Shown one piece after another: positions 48,329-58,190 of a stretch of DNA of 64,000 bases (position 1 is its first letter; each line of letters opens with the position of its first letter). The stretch lies in assembly GCF_014695375.1 (NCBI RefSeq), contig NZ_JACJOG010000041.1, positions 1 through 64,000 on the forward strand. The letters run 5' to 3'. The notes beneath the pieces are model-generated. The model did not search any database, was not told the DNA's origin, and saw only the letters and a list, made by a program, of their open reading frames with translations. The DNA is from Coleofasciculus sp. FACHB-T130. Its GTDB lineage: Bacteria; Cyanobacteriota; Cyanobacteriia; Cyanobacteriales; FACHB-T130. The translations under genes were made by a program, and so were the position numbers.

Positions 48329-49468
48329 ATGCGTTTGTGGCAAATTACTCGGCTTAAGGCACTTCAACCGTGGAAACAACAGACAGCCAGATGGCTGAAG
48401 GTCACTTCCCGGAAGGGTTTTGTGTCTCTGTTCCTATTGGGGATGAGTTTAAGCGTAGCGATCGCATCTTGCGCCCCCAGTAACTCTAATTCCCCGACAA
48501 CTACTGCTACCGGTAGTGCTAGTCCCGCGGCAAAAACCGGCGATGCACAAGTAACCCTCGTCTCCTACGCAGTGACTCGCGCCGCCTACGAAAAAATTAT
48601 TCCCCAGTTCACCGCTAAGTGGAAACAGGAACGCAACCAAAACGTTACCTTCAACCAAAGCTATGGTGGATCTGGCTCCCAAACCCGTGCCGTAATCGAT
48701 GGTTTAGAGGCGGACGTTGTAAACCTGGCCCTGGCTCTTGATACCGAGAAGCTTGAGAAAGCCGGGTTAATTGAAGCTGGTTGGGAGAAAGAAGCACCGA
48801 ATGGTGCAATTGTAACCAAATCTGTTGCAGCACTGGTTACTCGCGAGGGCAATCCCAAAGGAATTAAAACCTGGACAGACTTAGCCAAAGATGGCGTGCA
48901 AGTCATTACAGCTAACCCCAAAACTTCTGGTGGCGCTCGCTGGAACTTCTTAGGTTTATGGGGTTCAGTGACCAGAACCGGGGGTGACGATGCCAAAGCC
49001 CAAGAATTAGTCACCAAAGTTTACAAGAATGTCCCCGTGCTACCGAGAGACGCCCGCGAAGCCAGTGATGTCTTTTTCAAGCAAGGACAGGGAGATGTCT
49101 TAATCAACTATGAAAACGAAGTAGTATTGGCTGGGCAAAACGGTCAGAAACTTCCTTATGTCGTGCCCGATACGAACATCTCCATCGACAGCCCGGTCGC
49201 CGTTGTGGACAAAAACGTTGACAAACACGGCACGAGAGAAATTGCAGAAGCGTTTGTCAAGTTTCTATATACCCCAGAAGCCCAACGAGAATTTGCCAAA
49301 GTGGGATTCCGACCCGTTGATCCAACAGTAGGGGAAGAAGTCGCGAAGCAGTATGCCCCAGTTAAAACTCTCTTCACCGCTCAAGATTTGGGGGGCTGGG
49401 ACGAGATCCAGAAGAAGTTTTTTGATGACGGAACAATTTTTGACAAAATTCAAGCTAGCAGTAGATAA
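48329..49468 (+). CDS. sbpA: Sulfate-binding lipoprotein
   Basis: A 379-residue periplasmic sulfate-binding protein. A long basic leader precedes a lipobox at Cys48 (SVAIASCAP). The mature part has the family marks QVTLVSYAVTRAAYEKIIPQ, QSYGGSGSQTRAVIDG, TSGGARWNFLGLWG and LINYENEVVLA. It delivers sulfate (or thiosulfate) to CysTW. The ATG at 48329 has AAGGAG at 48316-48321, supporting the long leader. It is the first gene of the sbpA-cysT-cysW-NIL cluster; a stem-loop lies between it and cysT. A sulfur-starvation promoter is expected upstream but no box could be assigned. Confidence 0.93.
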   Translation: MRLWQITRLKALQPWKQQTARWLKVTSRKGFVSLFLLGMSLSVAIASCAPSNSNSPTTTATGSASPAAKTGDAQVTLVSYAVTRAAYEKIIPQFTAKWKQERNQNVTFNQSYGGSGSQTRAVIDGLEADVVNLALALDTEKLEKAGLIEAGWEKEAPNGAIVTKSVAALVTREGNPKGIKTWTDLAKDGVQVITANPKTSGGARWNFLGLWGSVTRTGGDDAKAQELVTKVYKNVPVLPRDAREASDVFFKQGQGDVLINYENEVVLAGQNGQKLPYVVPDTNISIDSPVAVVDKNVDKHGTREIAEAFVKFLYTPEAQREFAKVGFRPVDPTVGEEVAKQYAPVKTLFTAQDLGGWDEIQKKFFDDGTIFDKIQASSR

Positions 49469-49481
49469 AGACTGACTAAGA

Positions 49482-49541
49482 GCTAATTGCTAATTGCGTC
49501 ATTATCAACCAAGAAAAGACTAGGATTCATTAGCAATTAGC
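49482..49541. promoter_or_regulatory. Long-loop inverted repeat between sbpA and cysT
   Basis: GCTAATTGCTAAT (49482-49494) is perfectly complementary to ATTAGCAATTAGC (49529-49541) over a 34-base loop. Such a stem in the intercistronic mRNA may stabilise the abundant binding-protein message relative to the permeases. Confidence 0.45.
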
Positions 49542-49602
49542 CACAATTAAAACCGAGAACAATTACCGAATTTCATCATTCTTTAATACTGGATACTTTT
49601 CT

Positions 49603-50460
49603 ATGGCTGTATCGGCTCCTCCTCAACAAACTTCTGTTTGGAAAAACCCATTTCGCCAGATAAGCAGTATGTCCTGGCCTTGGCGGATTACCTTGGGGTA
49701 TCTCACCATCATGCTCATCCTGCCAGTGTCTGCCCTTGTGTTGAAAGCAAGTACAGAAAAACCGATTGATTTTTGGAGAATTGCCACCAGTCCCATTGCT
49801 CTTGCAACCTACGATGTTACCTTCATCACAGCCTTCATTGCGGCACTGCTCAACGGAGTGTTTGGCGTGTTAATTGCTTGGGTTTTGGTTCGCTATGAGT
49901 TCCCATTCAAACGGTTCATTGATGCAGCCATTGATTTGCCCTTTGCACTGCCTACCTCAGTCGCGGGTTTAACACTGGCAACGGTCTACAGCGATAACGG
50001 CTGGATTGGTTCCCTGCTAGCACCTTTGGGAATTAAGGTGGCATTCACGCGCTTGGGAGTGGGGGTGGCGATGGTGTTTATCTCCTTGCCATTTGTCGTG
50101 CGAACCTTACAGCCTGTATTGCAAGAAATGGAGCATGAAGTCGAAGAAGCCGCTTGGTCTTTGGGAGCCTCTAAATTTCAGACATTTTGGCGAGTTGTTT
50201 TGCCACCTTTAATGCCAGCGATTTTAACGGGTGTAGCGTTGGGATTTGCGCGTGCTGTTGGAGAATACGGTTCGGTCGTAATTGTGGCGGCGAATGTACC
50301 TTTTAAGGACTTAATCGCATCCGTGTTGATTATTCAGCGATTGGAACAGTATGACTATTCCGGAGCAACGGTGATTGGGACTGTTTTATTAGTAATTTCG
50401 CTGTTAGTTCTAATCGTAATTAATGTTTTGCAAGCGTGGGGACGAAAGTATGAACTCTAA
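49603..50460 (+). CDS. cysT: Sulfate ABC transporter permease CysT
   Basis: A 285-residue inner-membrane permease. Six membrane helices are visible, and the EAA loop [20 protein letters not shown] contacts the ATPase. Family marks are [20 protein letters not shown] and [18 protein letters not shown]. CysT pairs with CysW in the sulfate/thiosulfate importer. It lies 134 bp after sbpA; its stop overlaps the cysW start by 11 bases. Confidence 0.93.
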   Translation: MAVSAPPQQTSVWKNPFRQISSMSWPWRITLGYLTIMLILPVSALVLKASTEKPIDFWRIATSPIALATYDVTFITAFIAALLNGVFGVLIAWVLVRYEFPFKRFIDAAIDLPFALPTSVAGLTLATVYSDNGWIGSLLAPLGIKVAFTRLGVGVAMVFISLPFVVRTLQPVLQEMEHEVEEAAWSLGASKFQTFWRVVLPPLMPAILTGVALGFARAVGEYGSVVIVAANVPFKDLIASVLIIQRLEQYDYSGATVIGTVLLVISLLVLIVINVLQAWGRKYEL

Positions 50461-51331
50461 TGTAGCAGGGAAGTCTTTTAATCCAGAATTAAAAACTCCT
50501 CAAGTCTCCCCAAACCAGAAGGAAAAAAGCTGGGTAAAAGTTGTTTTGATCGGGGTAGCGATCGCTTACTTGGCTGTGATTTTGTTCATTCCAGCTATCA
50601 ACGTCTTTGTGCAAGCATTTAAGGGAGGGTTTGGCCCGTTTATCCACAATATGACGGAACCCCATTTTCTCCATGCCGTAAAGCTGACTATCTTGATCGC
50701 CCTGGTTGTCGTACCGATGAATGTTGTGTTTGGACTCTGTGCAGCGTGGGTGGTCGCACGACATCGATTCCGGGGTCGAACCTTTCTGATCAGCCTTCTA
50801 GACATCCCCTTTGCCGTATCCCCAGTCGTCGCTGGACTGATGATCGTGCTGCTCTATGGACGCAACGGTTGGTTTGGTCCACTGCTAGCGGCGGCAAACA
50901 TAAAAATTATTTTCGCCGCGCCTGCAATGATATTGGCGAGTGCTTTTATTACGATGCCCTTCGTCGCCCGTGAAGTGATTCCCGTTTTGGAAGAAGCTGG
51001 TTCAGATCAAGAAGAAGCGGCTAAAACGTTGGGTGCAACTGACTGGCAAATCTTCTGGCGCGTCACTCTGCCGAATATTCGCTGGGGCCTCCTCTACGGC
51101 GTCATTTTGACCAACGCCAGAGTCATGGGCGAGTTTGGTGCCGTCTCGGTTGTATCTGGCAATATTGCGGGCAAAACTCAAACTTTGCCGTTGTTTGTGG
51201 AGGAAGCTTATAAGCAATACCAGACTCAAGCATCTTTCTCAGCCGCCGTTCTACTTGGGGCACTCGCGTTAGTTACCCTGGTCTTGAAAGAAATTCTAGA
51301 GCGTAAAACCAGTATTAAAGATGTTGAATAG
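50450..51331 (+). CDS. cysW: Sulfate ABC transporter permease CysW
   Basis: A 293-residue permease with a cytoplasmic N-terminal tail and six helices. The EAA loop [20 protein letters not shown] and the CysW-type [40 protein letters not shown] are clear. ATG at 50450 is chosen, overlapping the end of cysT by 11 bases; the frame opens nine codons earlier but that part is inside cysT. The partner ATPase CysA is not in this window; the next gene encodes a NIL-domain protein instead. Confidence 0.93.
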   Translation: MNSNVAGKSFNPELKTPQVSPNQKEKSWVKVVLIGVAIAYLAVILFIPAINVFVQAFKGGFGPFIHNMTEPHFLHAVKLTILIALVVVPMNVVFGLCAAWVVARHRFRGRTFLISLLDIPFAVSPVVAGLMIVLLYGRNGWFGPLLAAANIKIIFAAPAMILASAFITMPFVAREVIPVLEEAGSDQEEAAKTLGATDWQIFWRVTLPNIRWGLLYGVILTNARVMGEFGAVSVVSGNIAGKTQTLPLFVEEAYKQYQTQASFSAAVLLGALALVTLVLKEILERKTSIKDVE

Positions 51332-51346
51332 GAGGAATTGAGGACT

Positions 51347-51676
51347 ATGTATAGTACAAATGACTTGCCTGTAAATACATCAAAACCTGCTCAATCTACG
51401 ACTGGGCACGAAGATAACAGACCTACTAAAATGCGTGTCAGAATCCGCATTCCCAAGGAATATCAGGAAGATCCCATCATCTCGCGACTAGTCTCTCACC
51501 ACGGTGTCACAGTTAATATTGCTGCTGCCCTTTTAGGAGCCAACGCTAGAGATGATGGCTGGTTTGACCTAGAACTCTCAGGATCGACTCGCCAACTTCA
51601 AAGCGCCTTAACTTATTTGAATGAACTGGATCTAGAACTGTGGGGCAAATCTGACAGCGAACAAGATGGGTGGTAA
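51347..51676 (+). CDS. Stand-alone NIL domain protein
   Basis: A 109-residue protein whose C-terminal ~75 residues form a NIL-type ferredoxin-like domain (MRVRIRIPKEYQEDPIISRL, TVNIAAALLGANARDDGWFD, LELSGSTRQLQSALTYLNEL). NIL domains usually bind a sulfur amino acid or substrate as a regulatory part of transport ATPases. Here it is separate and follows cysW by 15 bp with GGAGGA at 51331-51336, so it belongs to the sulfate operon. ATG at 51347 is preferred to a TTG at 51338. It may act as a sulfur-status sensor; this is inference. Confidence 0.85.
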   Translation: MYSTNDLPVNTSKPAQSTTGHEDNRPTKMRVRIRIPKEYQEDPIISRLVSHHGVTVNIAAALLGANARDDGWFDLELSGSTRQLQSALTYLNELDLELWGKSDSEQDGW

Positions 51677-51685
51677 TAAAAAGTT

Positions 51686-51729
51686 AAAAAGGCAAAACTA
51701 ATAATAGAAATTATTAATTTTGCCTTTTT
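51686..51729. terminator. Bidirectional terminator between NIL and regulator genes
   Basis: AAAAAGGCAAAA (51686-51697) and TTTTGCCTTTTT (51718-51729) pair perfectly, with AAT-rich bases inside extending the stem. A/T runs on both sides make it active on either strand: end of the sulfate operon (+) and of the regulator gene (-). Confidence 0.88.
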
Positions 51730-51734
51730 ATTTG

Positions 51735-52382
51735 TTAAGCCATATTACTCTCAATCGCCCAACGAGCTAACTCCGTGCGGTTATGGAGATTCGTTTTACC
51801 TAACATATTGGATACGTGGCTCTCAATCGTCCGCTGAGAGACGTTCATCTGCTCAGCAATTTCTCGATTTGCCATACCTCTTGCCACAAACTGAACTACT
51901 TTCAGCTCGGTCGGGGTTAATTCTACAGTGTCAGGTACCTGGAGTTTCGACCCTCCTTCGGTTCCTCTAGCTGGATGATGAATTAGGCGAGTGGCCTGCT
52001 TAAGAGAAGATTCCACTTGCGCCACCAATTCTTCAGGCTCAAAGGGCTTGACCATGTAGACATCTGCCCCAGTATTGAGACCCTTGACTCGGTCTTGGCT
52101 TTGACCTTTCGCTGAGAGGAATAGAACTGGAATCCAGCTGATGCGGGGATCTTCTCTGACGTGTTGCACAAGGGCAATTCCGTCCATCTCTGGCATCATG
52201 ACATCACAGATAATCATGTCAGGAATATCATGCTCTAGAACTTCCAGTGCTTCCCGACCATTTTCAGCGGTGATGACTTCGTACCCCCGAAATTCCAGGT
52301 AGTCCTTGACCAGCAAAATCAGGTTGGGGTCGTCATCAATCAGCAACAGTCGTTTGTTATCTCTTATACTGGTGTCTTTCAT
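51735..52382 (-). CDS. NarL/LuxR-type response regulator
   Basis: A 215-residue two-component regulator. The receiver domain has the acidic pair LLLIDDDPN, the phospho-acceptor Asp60 in MIICDVMMPEMDG, Thr/Ser in LFLSAKG and Lys in YMVKPFEPEEL. After a linker, the LuxR-type HTH is LTPTELKVVQFVARG and NREIAEQMNVSQRTIESHVS. The layout is that of the Ycf29/Rre1 group of cyanobacterial regulators, but I cannot assign orthology by eye. No kinase is next to it. It ends at the bidirectional terminator. Confidence 0.88.
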   Translation of the reverse strand: MKDTSIRDNKRLLLIDDDPNLILLVKDYLEFRGYEVITAENGREALEVLEHDIPDMIICDVMMPEMDGIALVQHVREDPRISWIPVLFLSAKGQSQDRVKGLNTGADVYMVKPFEPEELVAQVESSLKQATRLIHHPARGTEGGSKLQVPDTVELTPTELKVVQFVARGMANREIAEQMNVSQRTIESHVSNMLGKTNLHNRTELARWAIESNMA

Positions 52383-52583
52383 GCTGTGCCACTCGCCAAG
52401 CCTGGAATTGTGAAAATTTAAACCGTTTTGTACGTATAGTTTACGTTTTTTTCAGCACCCTGCTGCACCGACTCCTACTAAGTCTAGGCAATTCCTATAA
52501 TCTCTTTTTAGAAAATTATAGTCACTGACATGGGTCACAACGACGAAAATCTAGTAGGTACACGGAAGAATATAACGTAGCTA

Positions 52584-53036
52584 CTATGTTACTGTATAGG
52601 GTTTTGGTAGTGGATGAACTAAGAAAGCGTATTCTTGCACAATTTTGTTGCCAATCAGATGTTCTTGGATAATCCGCTCAATGACTTCAGGAGTCGCTCC
52701 ACGATACCAAACACCATCTGGGTAAACGACTAGAATTGGGCCTTGGGAGCAAACTCGCAGACAGTTTGCTTTGGTGCGGAAAATACAAAGAGGGCTTTTG
52801 TCGGAAGGCTTGTCTAGTTTTAGCTCTTTAAGTCGCTTTTTCAAGTAATTCCAAGATTCTAAACTGGTTTCCTTGGAGCAACACTGGGGTAAGGTTGGAT
52901 CGGCACAGATGAAGACATGGCGCTGAATTTGATTCAGTCCCAAGGTCTGCACACAAGCGGCGAGAGCGTTTGGGTCTGATGATTGACAAGTTTCAGGAAT
53001 TTCAGGGCTAGACTCAGCCACTGTGTTTTCAGTCAT
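52584..53036 (-). CDS. Thioredoxin-like [2Fe-2S] ferredoxin-domain protein
   Basis: A 150-residue protein. The thioredoxin-like 2Fe-2S fold is seen as HVFICADPTLPQCCSKETSL with a CIFRTKANCLRVCSQGPILV block giving the four Cys ligands, and YPDGVWYRGATPEVIERIIQ after it. The N-terminal ~35 residues are a low-complexity, Ser/Glu-rich leader. Such (2Fe-2S) ferredoxins act in electron transfer with unknown partners. The gene lies between the regulator and groES, transcribed away from groES. Confidence 0.82.
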   Translation of the reverse strand: MTENTVAESSPEIPETCQSSDPNALAACVQTLGLNQIQRHVFICADPTLPQCCSKETSLESWNYLKKRLKELKLDKPSDKSPLCIFRTKANCLRVCSQGPILVVYPDGVWYRGATPEVIERIIQEHLIGNKIVQEYAFLVHPLPKPYTVT

Positions 53037-53257
53037 TATTTATTTGATTTCCTTGGAAGAAGCGAGATATCCGTTTTTTAGGAGATTTTAGCGGTTCCAA
53101 TTTTTTTTAGCAGATTGAGTGCGATCGCGCTATGCCATCCCAATGACTAAAGCTATCTTTGTGTCTTAAGCATTTCTACTAAAGTCTTCCGACAACCGGA
53201 TAAGTTCGGGAACCCGTACAAAGAATTTTGTTGCGATCGCACACTGGTTGGGCTAAA

Positions 53258-53284
53258 TTAGCACTCAGAGGTTGAGAGTGCTAA
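53258..53284 (+). promoter_or_regulatory. CIRCE operator (HrcA site) upstream of groES
   Basis: TTAGCACTC (53258-53266), nine bases, then GAGTGCTAA (53276-53284): a perfect consensus CIRCE element 57 bp before groES. HrcA repressor binds it and releases it on heat shock. Confidence 0.97.
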
Positions 53285-53341
53285 TTCTCAACGAACGAAT
53301 CGTGTGTCTTGAGTCAAACCTGTAATAGGAGCGAAGTTTGT

Positions 53342-53653
53342 ATGGCAGCTGTATCTCTAAGCGTATCCACTGTTAAGCCGCTGGGCGATCGCGTTTTTGT
53401 GAAAGTGAGCGCTGCTGAAGAGAAAACCGCTGGTGGAATTCTTCTTCCTGATAATGCCAAAGAAAAGCCTCAAGTAGGGGAAGTCGTCGCTGTGGGACCT
53501 GGCAAGCGCGATGACAAAGGCACTCGTGTTGAGTTGGAAGTCTCTGTGGGCGACAAGGTTCTCTACTCCAAGTACGCTGGCACAGACATCAAACTCGGCA
53601 CAGAAGAGTATGTTCTGCTTTCAGAGAAGGACATTTTAGCAGTCGTTTCATAA
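53342..53653 (+). CDS. groES: Co-chaperonin GroES
   Basis: A 103-residue co-chaperonin that caps the GroEL folding chamber. The mobile-loop region [20 protein letters not shown] and the final [16 protein letters not shown] are typical. ATG at 53342 ([18 protein letters not shown]) is chosen; the frame is open 11 codons earlier. It is under CIRCE control and is followed by groEL after a 121-bp repeat-rich spacer. Confidence 0.97.
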   Translation: MAAVSLSVSTVKPLGDRVFVKVSAAEEKTAGGILLPDNAKEKPQVGEVVAVGPGKRDDKGTRVELEVSVGDKVLYSKYAGTDIKLGTEEYVLLSEKDILAVVS

Positions 53654-53654
53654 A

Positions 53655-53766
53655 GTTATGAGTTCTGAGTTGAGAGTTCCGAGTTAAAAACATCTGCTTA
53701 ACTCAACACTCAAAACTCAATGCTCAACACTCCTTCAAAACTCAAAACTCAAAACTCAAAACAACT
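53655..53766. repeat. Heptamer repeats in groES-groEL spacer
   Basis: Units of GAGTTCT/GAGTTGA type (53657-53684) are followed by units of AACTCAA/AAAACTC type (53700-53762) which are roughly their complement. The spacer can therefore fold into a long imperfect stem between the two chaperonin genes. Confidence 0.75.
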
Positions 53767-53768
53767 GA

Positions 53769-55412
<1,644 letters not shown>

Positions 55413-55448
55413 TTTACTCTCTGGGTGGGCATTGCCCACCTACTAATT

Positions 55449-55483
55449 AAAAAAGCTGTTTCCTAGTGGAAGCAGCTTTTTTT
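55449..55483 (+). terminator. groESL operon terminator
   Basis: A stem formed by AAAAAAGCTGTTTCC and GGAAGCAGCTTTTTT (one G-T pair) with loop TAGT ends in seven Ts. A second palindrome, GGTGGGC-ATT-GCCCACC (55424-55440), lies just before it. Confidence 0.93.
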
Positions 55484-55585
55484 GTTTGAACCGCGTTAGC
55501 GAAGCCGCAAGGGAGCGCTTAGACGCAAAGGGCACGAAGCAAGAGAAAGAGGAGGGCGATCGTGATGTTGCCATATAGACTCTTT

Positions 55586-57397
55586 CTAAGATAATCGCTC
55601 CCAGGTACTCCCAAACAAATCATATTTATTACAACAATTGATCACACATAAATCTTTCATGCTTCTTGATAGAGCAGTGTAAACCAGATAATCAAGAGAT
55701 TTTCCTGTATTCATGAGATGGTTTATCTCTGGTGTCAATAGGATTACTGTCTTTAGTTCCCACCCCTTGAAACTGTGAATAGTTGACATTTTTAACCTGC
55801 TATCACCCATCCAGAATGATTTTTTGTGATAATGGCTCTTCTCTGGATCTTCAAACACATGATTTACATTTATGCCCTTACTTTCAAAAATATTAACCAG
55901 GTTCCAGCCAGTTTTATGGTCTGGAACTAAAAAAATAATGTCACTGGGCTGGACACCTTTTTCAAAAAAATATTTGTATGCTTTTTCGCAAAGTTCTATT
56001 CCTTTGTTTACAGGAGATACATTTTCCCAAATAAGTTTTGGATTATTAAATAACTCCATTTGATTTGAAACTATTGGGATATCCTCTGGATCTCGGTCAA
56101 GAAATTGAACTGCAAAATCATTGACTACTTGTACAAGTAAATTTTGTAATCTATATGATTTGTTTTCTTTTAGTTCTCCCCAGCGTCCCCTAAACTGTAC
56201 ATTTTTCATTTGTCCATTTGTCCATTCTAAATCTCTTTTATAAATATTTTGCCTGGGATCGCAAACCAGGAGTAATTCATTCCTTAGAGTTAAATACTTG
56301 CAAAGTAGACAGTACCATTCCCAACAATAATCTTGACCTTCATCAATCAAAATTGCATCAAATTTTAATTGCTGTCTACTAGCTTTATAATTAGATTTAT
56401 CAGTGATAGCTTCAAGCAAACGGTTTGGTACAATAGTCTTAAAAATCTCATCAATGTCAGTTTTATTACTAATAGGCCATTTCATGCCTAATCGCTTATA
56501 TTCATCACTACAAAATCCATGAAAATGTTTAAATACAATATTTTTCCCTTGAAAGTCAAACGGTGTACGGGCTATCTGATCTCTTATATAATGCCAAAGG
56601 GTAATATTAAACGTTATAACCAGAACGTGCTTACCCTCTGAAGCTAATCTTGCTGCTCTATAAGCCAGTATTAATGTCTTGCCACTACCAGCTACAGCTT
56701 TAATACGGTGATGCCCAGGATTTGGCTTGGAGTGTTGGTCTTGACTTGAATCTAGTTTAATCTTTGTACCTTGCTCTTTACTATGAAATGGAGGAGCAAG
56801 CCAAACTCTTAAACTCTCAAAAATCTGGCTATCTTTAGGCTCAATAAAATTGCTGCGTTGATAATTAGCATCTGGTACAATACTTAGCAGTTTTTCTTTA
56901 TTTAGAGCATCATGACCTATCATTGGCTCATATTTTGAGCCTTTATATTTTGATTTTTTCAGAAACTCAGTTACTTCCTGAGTAGTTGCCTTGTGAAAGT
57001 AAACACCAGTTTTTATAAGGCTAAAAGCCTTTTTGTTATTATCAATTTTTTCTCCTAAACTAGGTATGTAAAGATTTAATATATTGTTCCTGTAATGTCG
57101 TACTTGTTCAATTGGGTTGTCAACAATGTATTTTCCTGTTGAATTACTAACAAATAAATTATCTGAGTCCCATTGATAGCTACGTAAATTCCAATCTTTA
57201 ACTTCATATACCATTACACCTACCTGGGGATTTAAAATTACAACATCTGGTCTGTCACCATTTAGAAACGGTTGTACATAAATATCCCAAGCTGGGGGTA
57301 AATACTTATCCAAAAATTCTGCTAGCTTTCTTTCGCCTTCAGTCAAAGGATTGCTAAAATTATTTATTTCATTCCAACTGGGAAAAATACGTGCCAT
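55586..57397 (-). CDS. NERD nuclease-domain / SF1 (UvrD-like) helicase fusion
   Basis: A 603-residue protein. Residues about 15-115 are a NERD domain, a PD-(D/E)XK-type nuclease-like fold: EGERKLAEFLDKYLP, NGDRPDVVILNP and VMVYEVKDWN (D...ExK). Then comes a full SF1A helicase: Walker A KAVAGSGKTLILAYRAA near residue 235, Walker B AILIDEGQDYCWEW, VCDPRQNIYKR, motif V MSTIHSFKGWELKTVILL and motif VI VYTALSRSMKDLCVIN. Nuclease-helicases of this design are found in DNA repair and in phage defence. ATG at 57397 (MARIFPSWNEIN) is preferred to a start at 57448. Codon and base composition are more AT-rich than neighbours, which hints at transfer. Confidence 0.85.
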   Translation of the reverse strand: MARIFPSWNEINNFSNPLTEGERKLAEFLDKYLPPAWDIYVQPFLNGDRPDVVILNPQVGVMVYEVKDWNLRSYQWDSDNLFVSNSTGKYIVDNPIEQVRHYRNNILNLYIPSLGEKIDNNKKAFSLIKTGVYFHKATTQEVTEFLKKSKYKGSKYEPMIGHDALNKEKLLSIVPDANYQRSNFIEPKDSQIFESLRVWLAPPFHSKEQGTKIKLDSSQDQHSKPNPGHHRIKAVAGSGKTLILAYRAARLASEGKHVLVITFNITLWHYIRDQIARTPFDFQGKNIVFKHFHGFCSDEYKRLGMKWPISNKTDIDEIFKTIVPNRLLEAITDKSNYKASRQQLKFDAILIDEGQDYCWEWYCLLCKYLTLRNELLLVCDPRQNIYKRDLEWTNGQMKNVQFRGRWGELKENKSYRLQNLLVQVVNDFAVQFLDRDPEDIPIVSNQMELFNNPKLIWENVSPVNKGIELCEKAYKYFFEKGVQPSDIIFLVPDHKTGWNLVNIFESKGINVNHVFEDPEKSHYHKKSFWMGDSRLKMSTIHSFKGWELKTVILLTPEINHLMNTGKSLDYLVYTALSRSMKDLCVINCCNKYDLFGSTWERLS

Positions 57398-57601
57398 AAA
57401 ATTTATTAAAAGTTTATTTAATAAGTGCGTTACTAGCCATGCAAACATAGCGAATAAGCATCCGCATCAGGAATAGCACCTAGATTTAAATAAATACAAA
57501 AATATACTTACGGAGTTTTACAGTTGCTCACCCTAAATTTAAGCAAAGTGAGCGCACCCACCATTACCCAGCGCCATCACTCTGGCTTTGGTTTAATTTT
57601 T

Positions 57602-58084
57602 TCAAACTTCTATATTAATTTTGTCTGAGGCGAGAATTGCTGCCACTTCTTGTAAAAGCTCGTTTTGTTCTTTCTGAATGGCTTCTAGCCTAGAGGATAT
57701 CTCTGCCAGTCGTTGCTGTTTACCTTTCTCGACAGAGTGAAAATTTGAATCTGATAAAGCTGGGAGTTCAGCATTCTTAGCACCCGTTAACTGTTGGAAA
57801 GCTAAGCCTCCAAACTTGGAAATTGATTGAAAGCTAACTCCAAATAAGAGCTGAATTAGCTTAAAAGGAGCTTTCAAGATTGATAAGCTAGTTGTCTCAA
57901 TTAAGCGACCAACTGCTTTGATTAAGCTCCCAGCGATCGCTATCGCAAACAACAAAACAACTAAGCTGACAATTGGGTGATTCGTCGCCCAGATGAATAC
58001 CTGAAGTAGCCGCAAGACGGAGGGGTGAGCTTGCAGCCATTCATTGATAGAAGAAGCGATCGCTGTTTGAATTGGATTAGACAT
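57602..58084 (-). CDS. Membrane protein with C-terminal coiled coil
   Basis: A 160-residue protein. One clear hydrophobic segment (IVSLVVLLFAIAIAGSLIKA, residues about 36-56) and a second, weaker one follow. The C-terminal ~40 residues are a coiled coil (RLAEISSRLEAIQKEQNELL). The frame is open to 58201, but ATG at 58084 (MSNPIQTAIASS) is a more natural start. Not a family I recognise. It lies upstream of the NERD-helicase gene on the same strand, 204 bp away, and downstream of the P450 gene. Confidence 0.6.
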   Translation of the reverse strand: MSNPIQTAIASSINEWLQAHPSVLRLLQVFIWATNHPIVSLVVLLFAIAIAGSLIKAVGRLIETTSLSILKAPFKLIQLLFGVSFQSISKFGGLAFQQLTGAKNAELPALSDSNFHSVEKGKQQRLAEISSRLEAIQKEQNELLQEVAAILASDKINIEV

Positions 58085-58190
58085 AACACCACCAGAGCTA
58101 AACGCTTTTTGCTGCGTTTGTTCGTATAGAGCCTTTGGTTCCTCAATTGTGATGTTATCGTTTTCCCGAACAAGTGCGATCGCGTCACAC

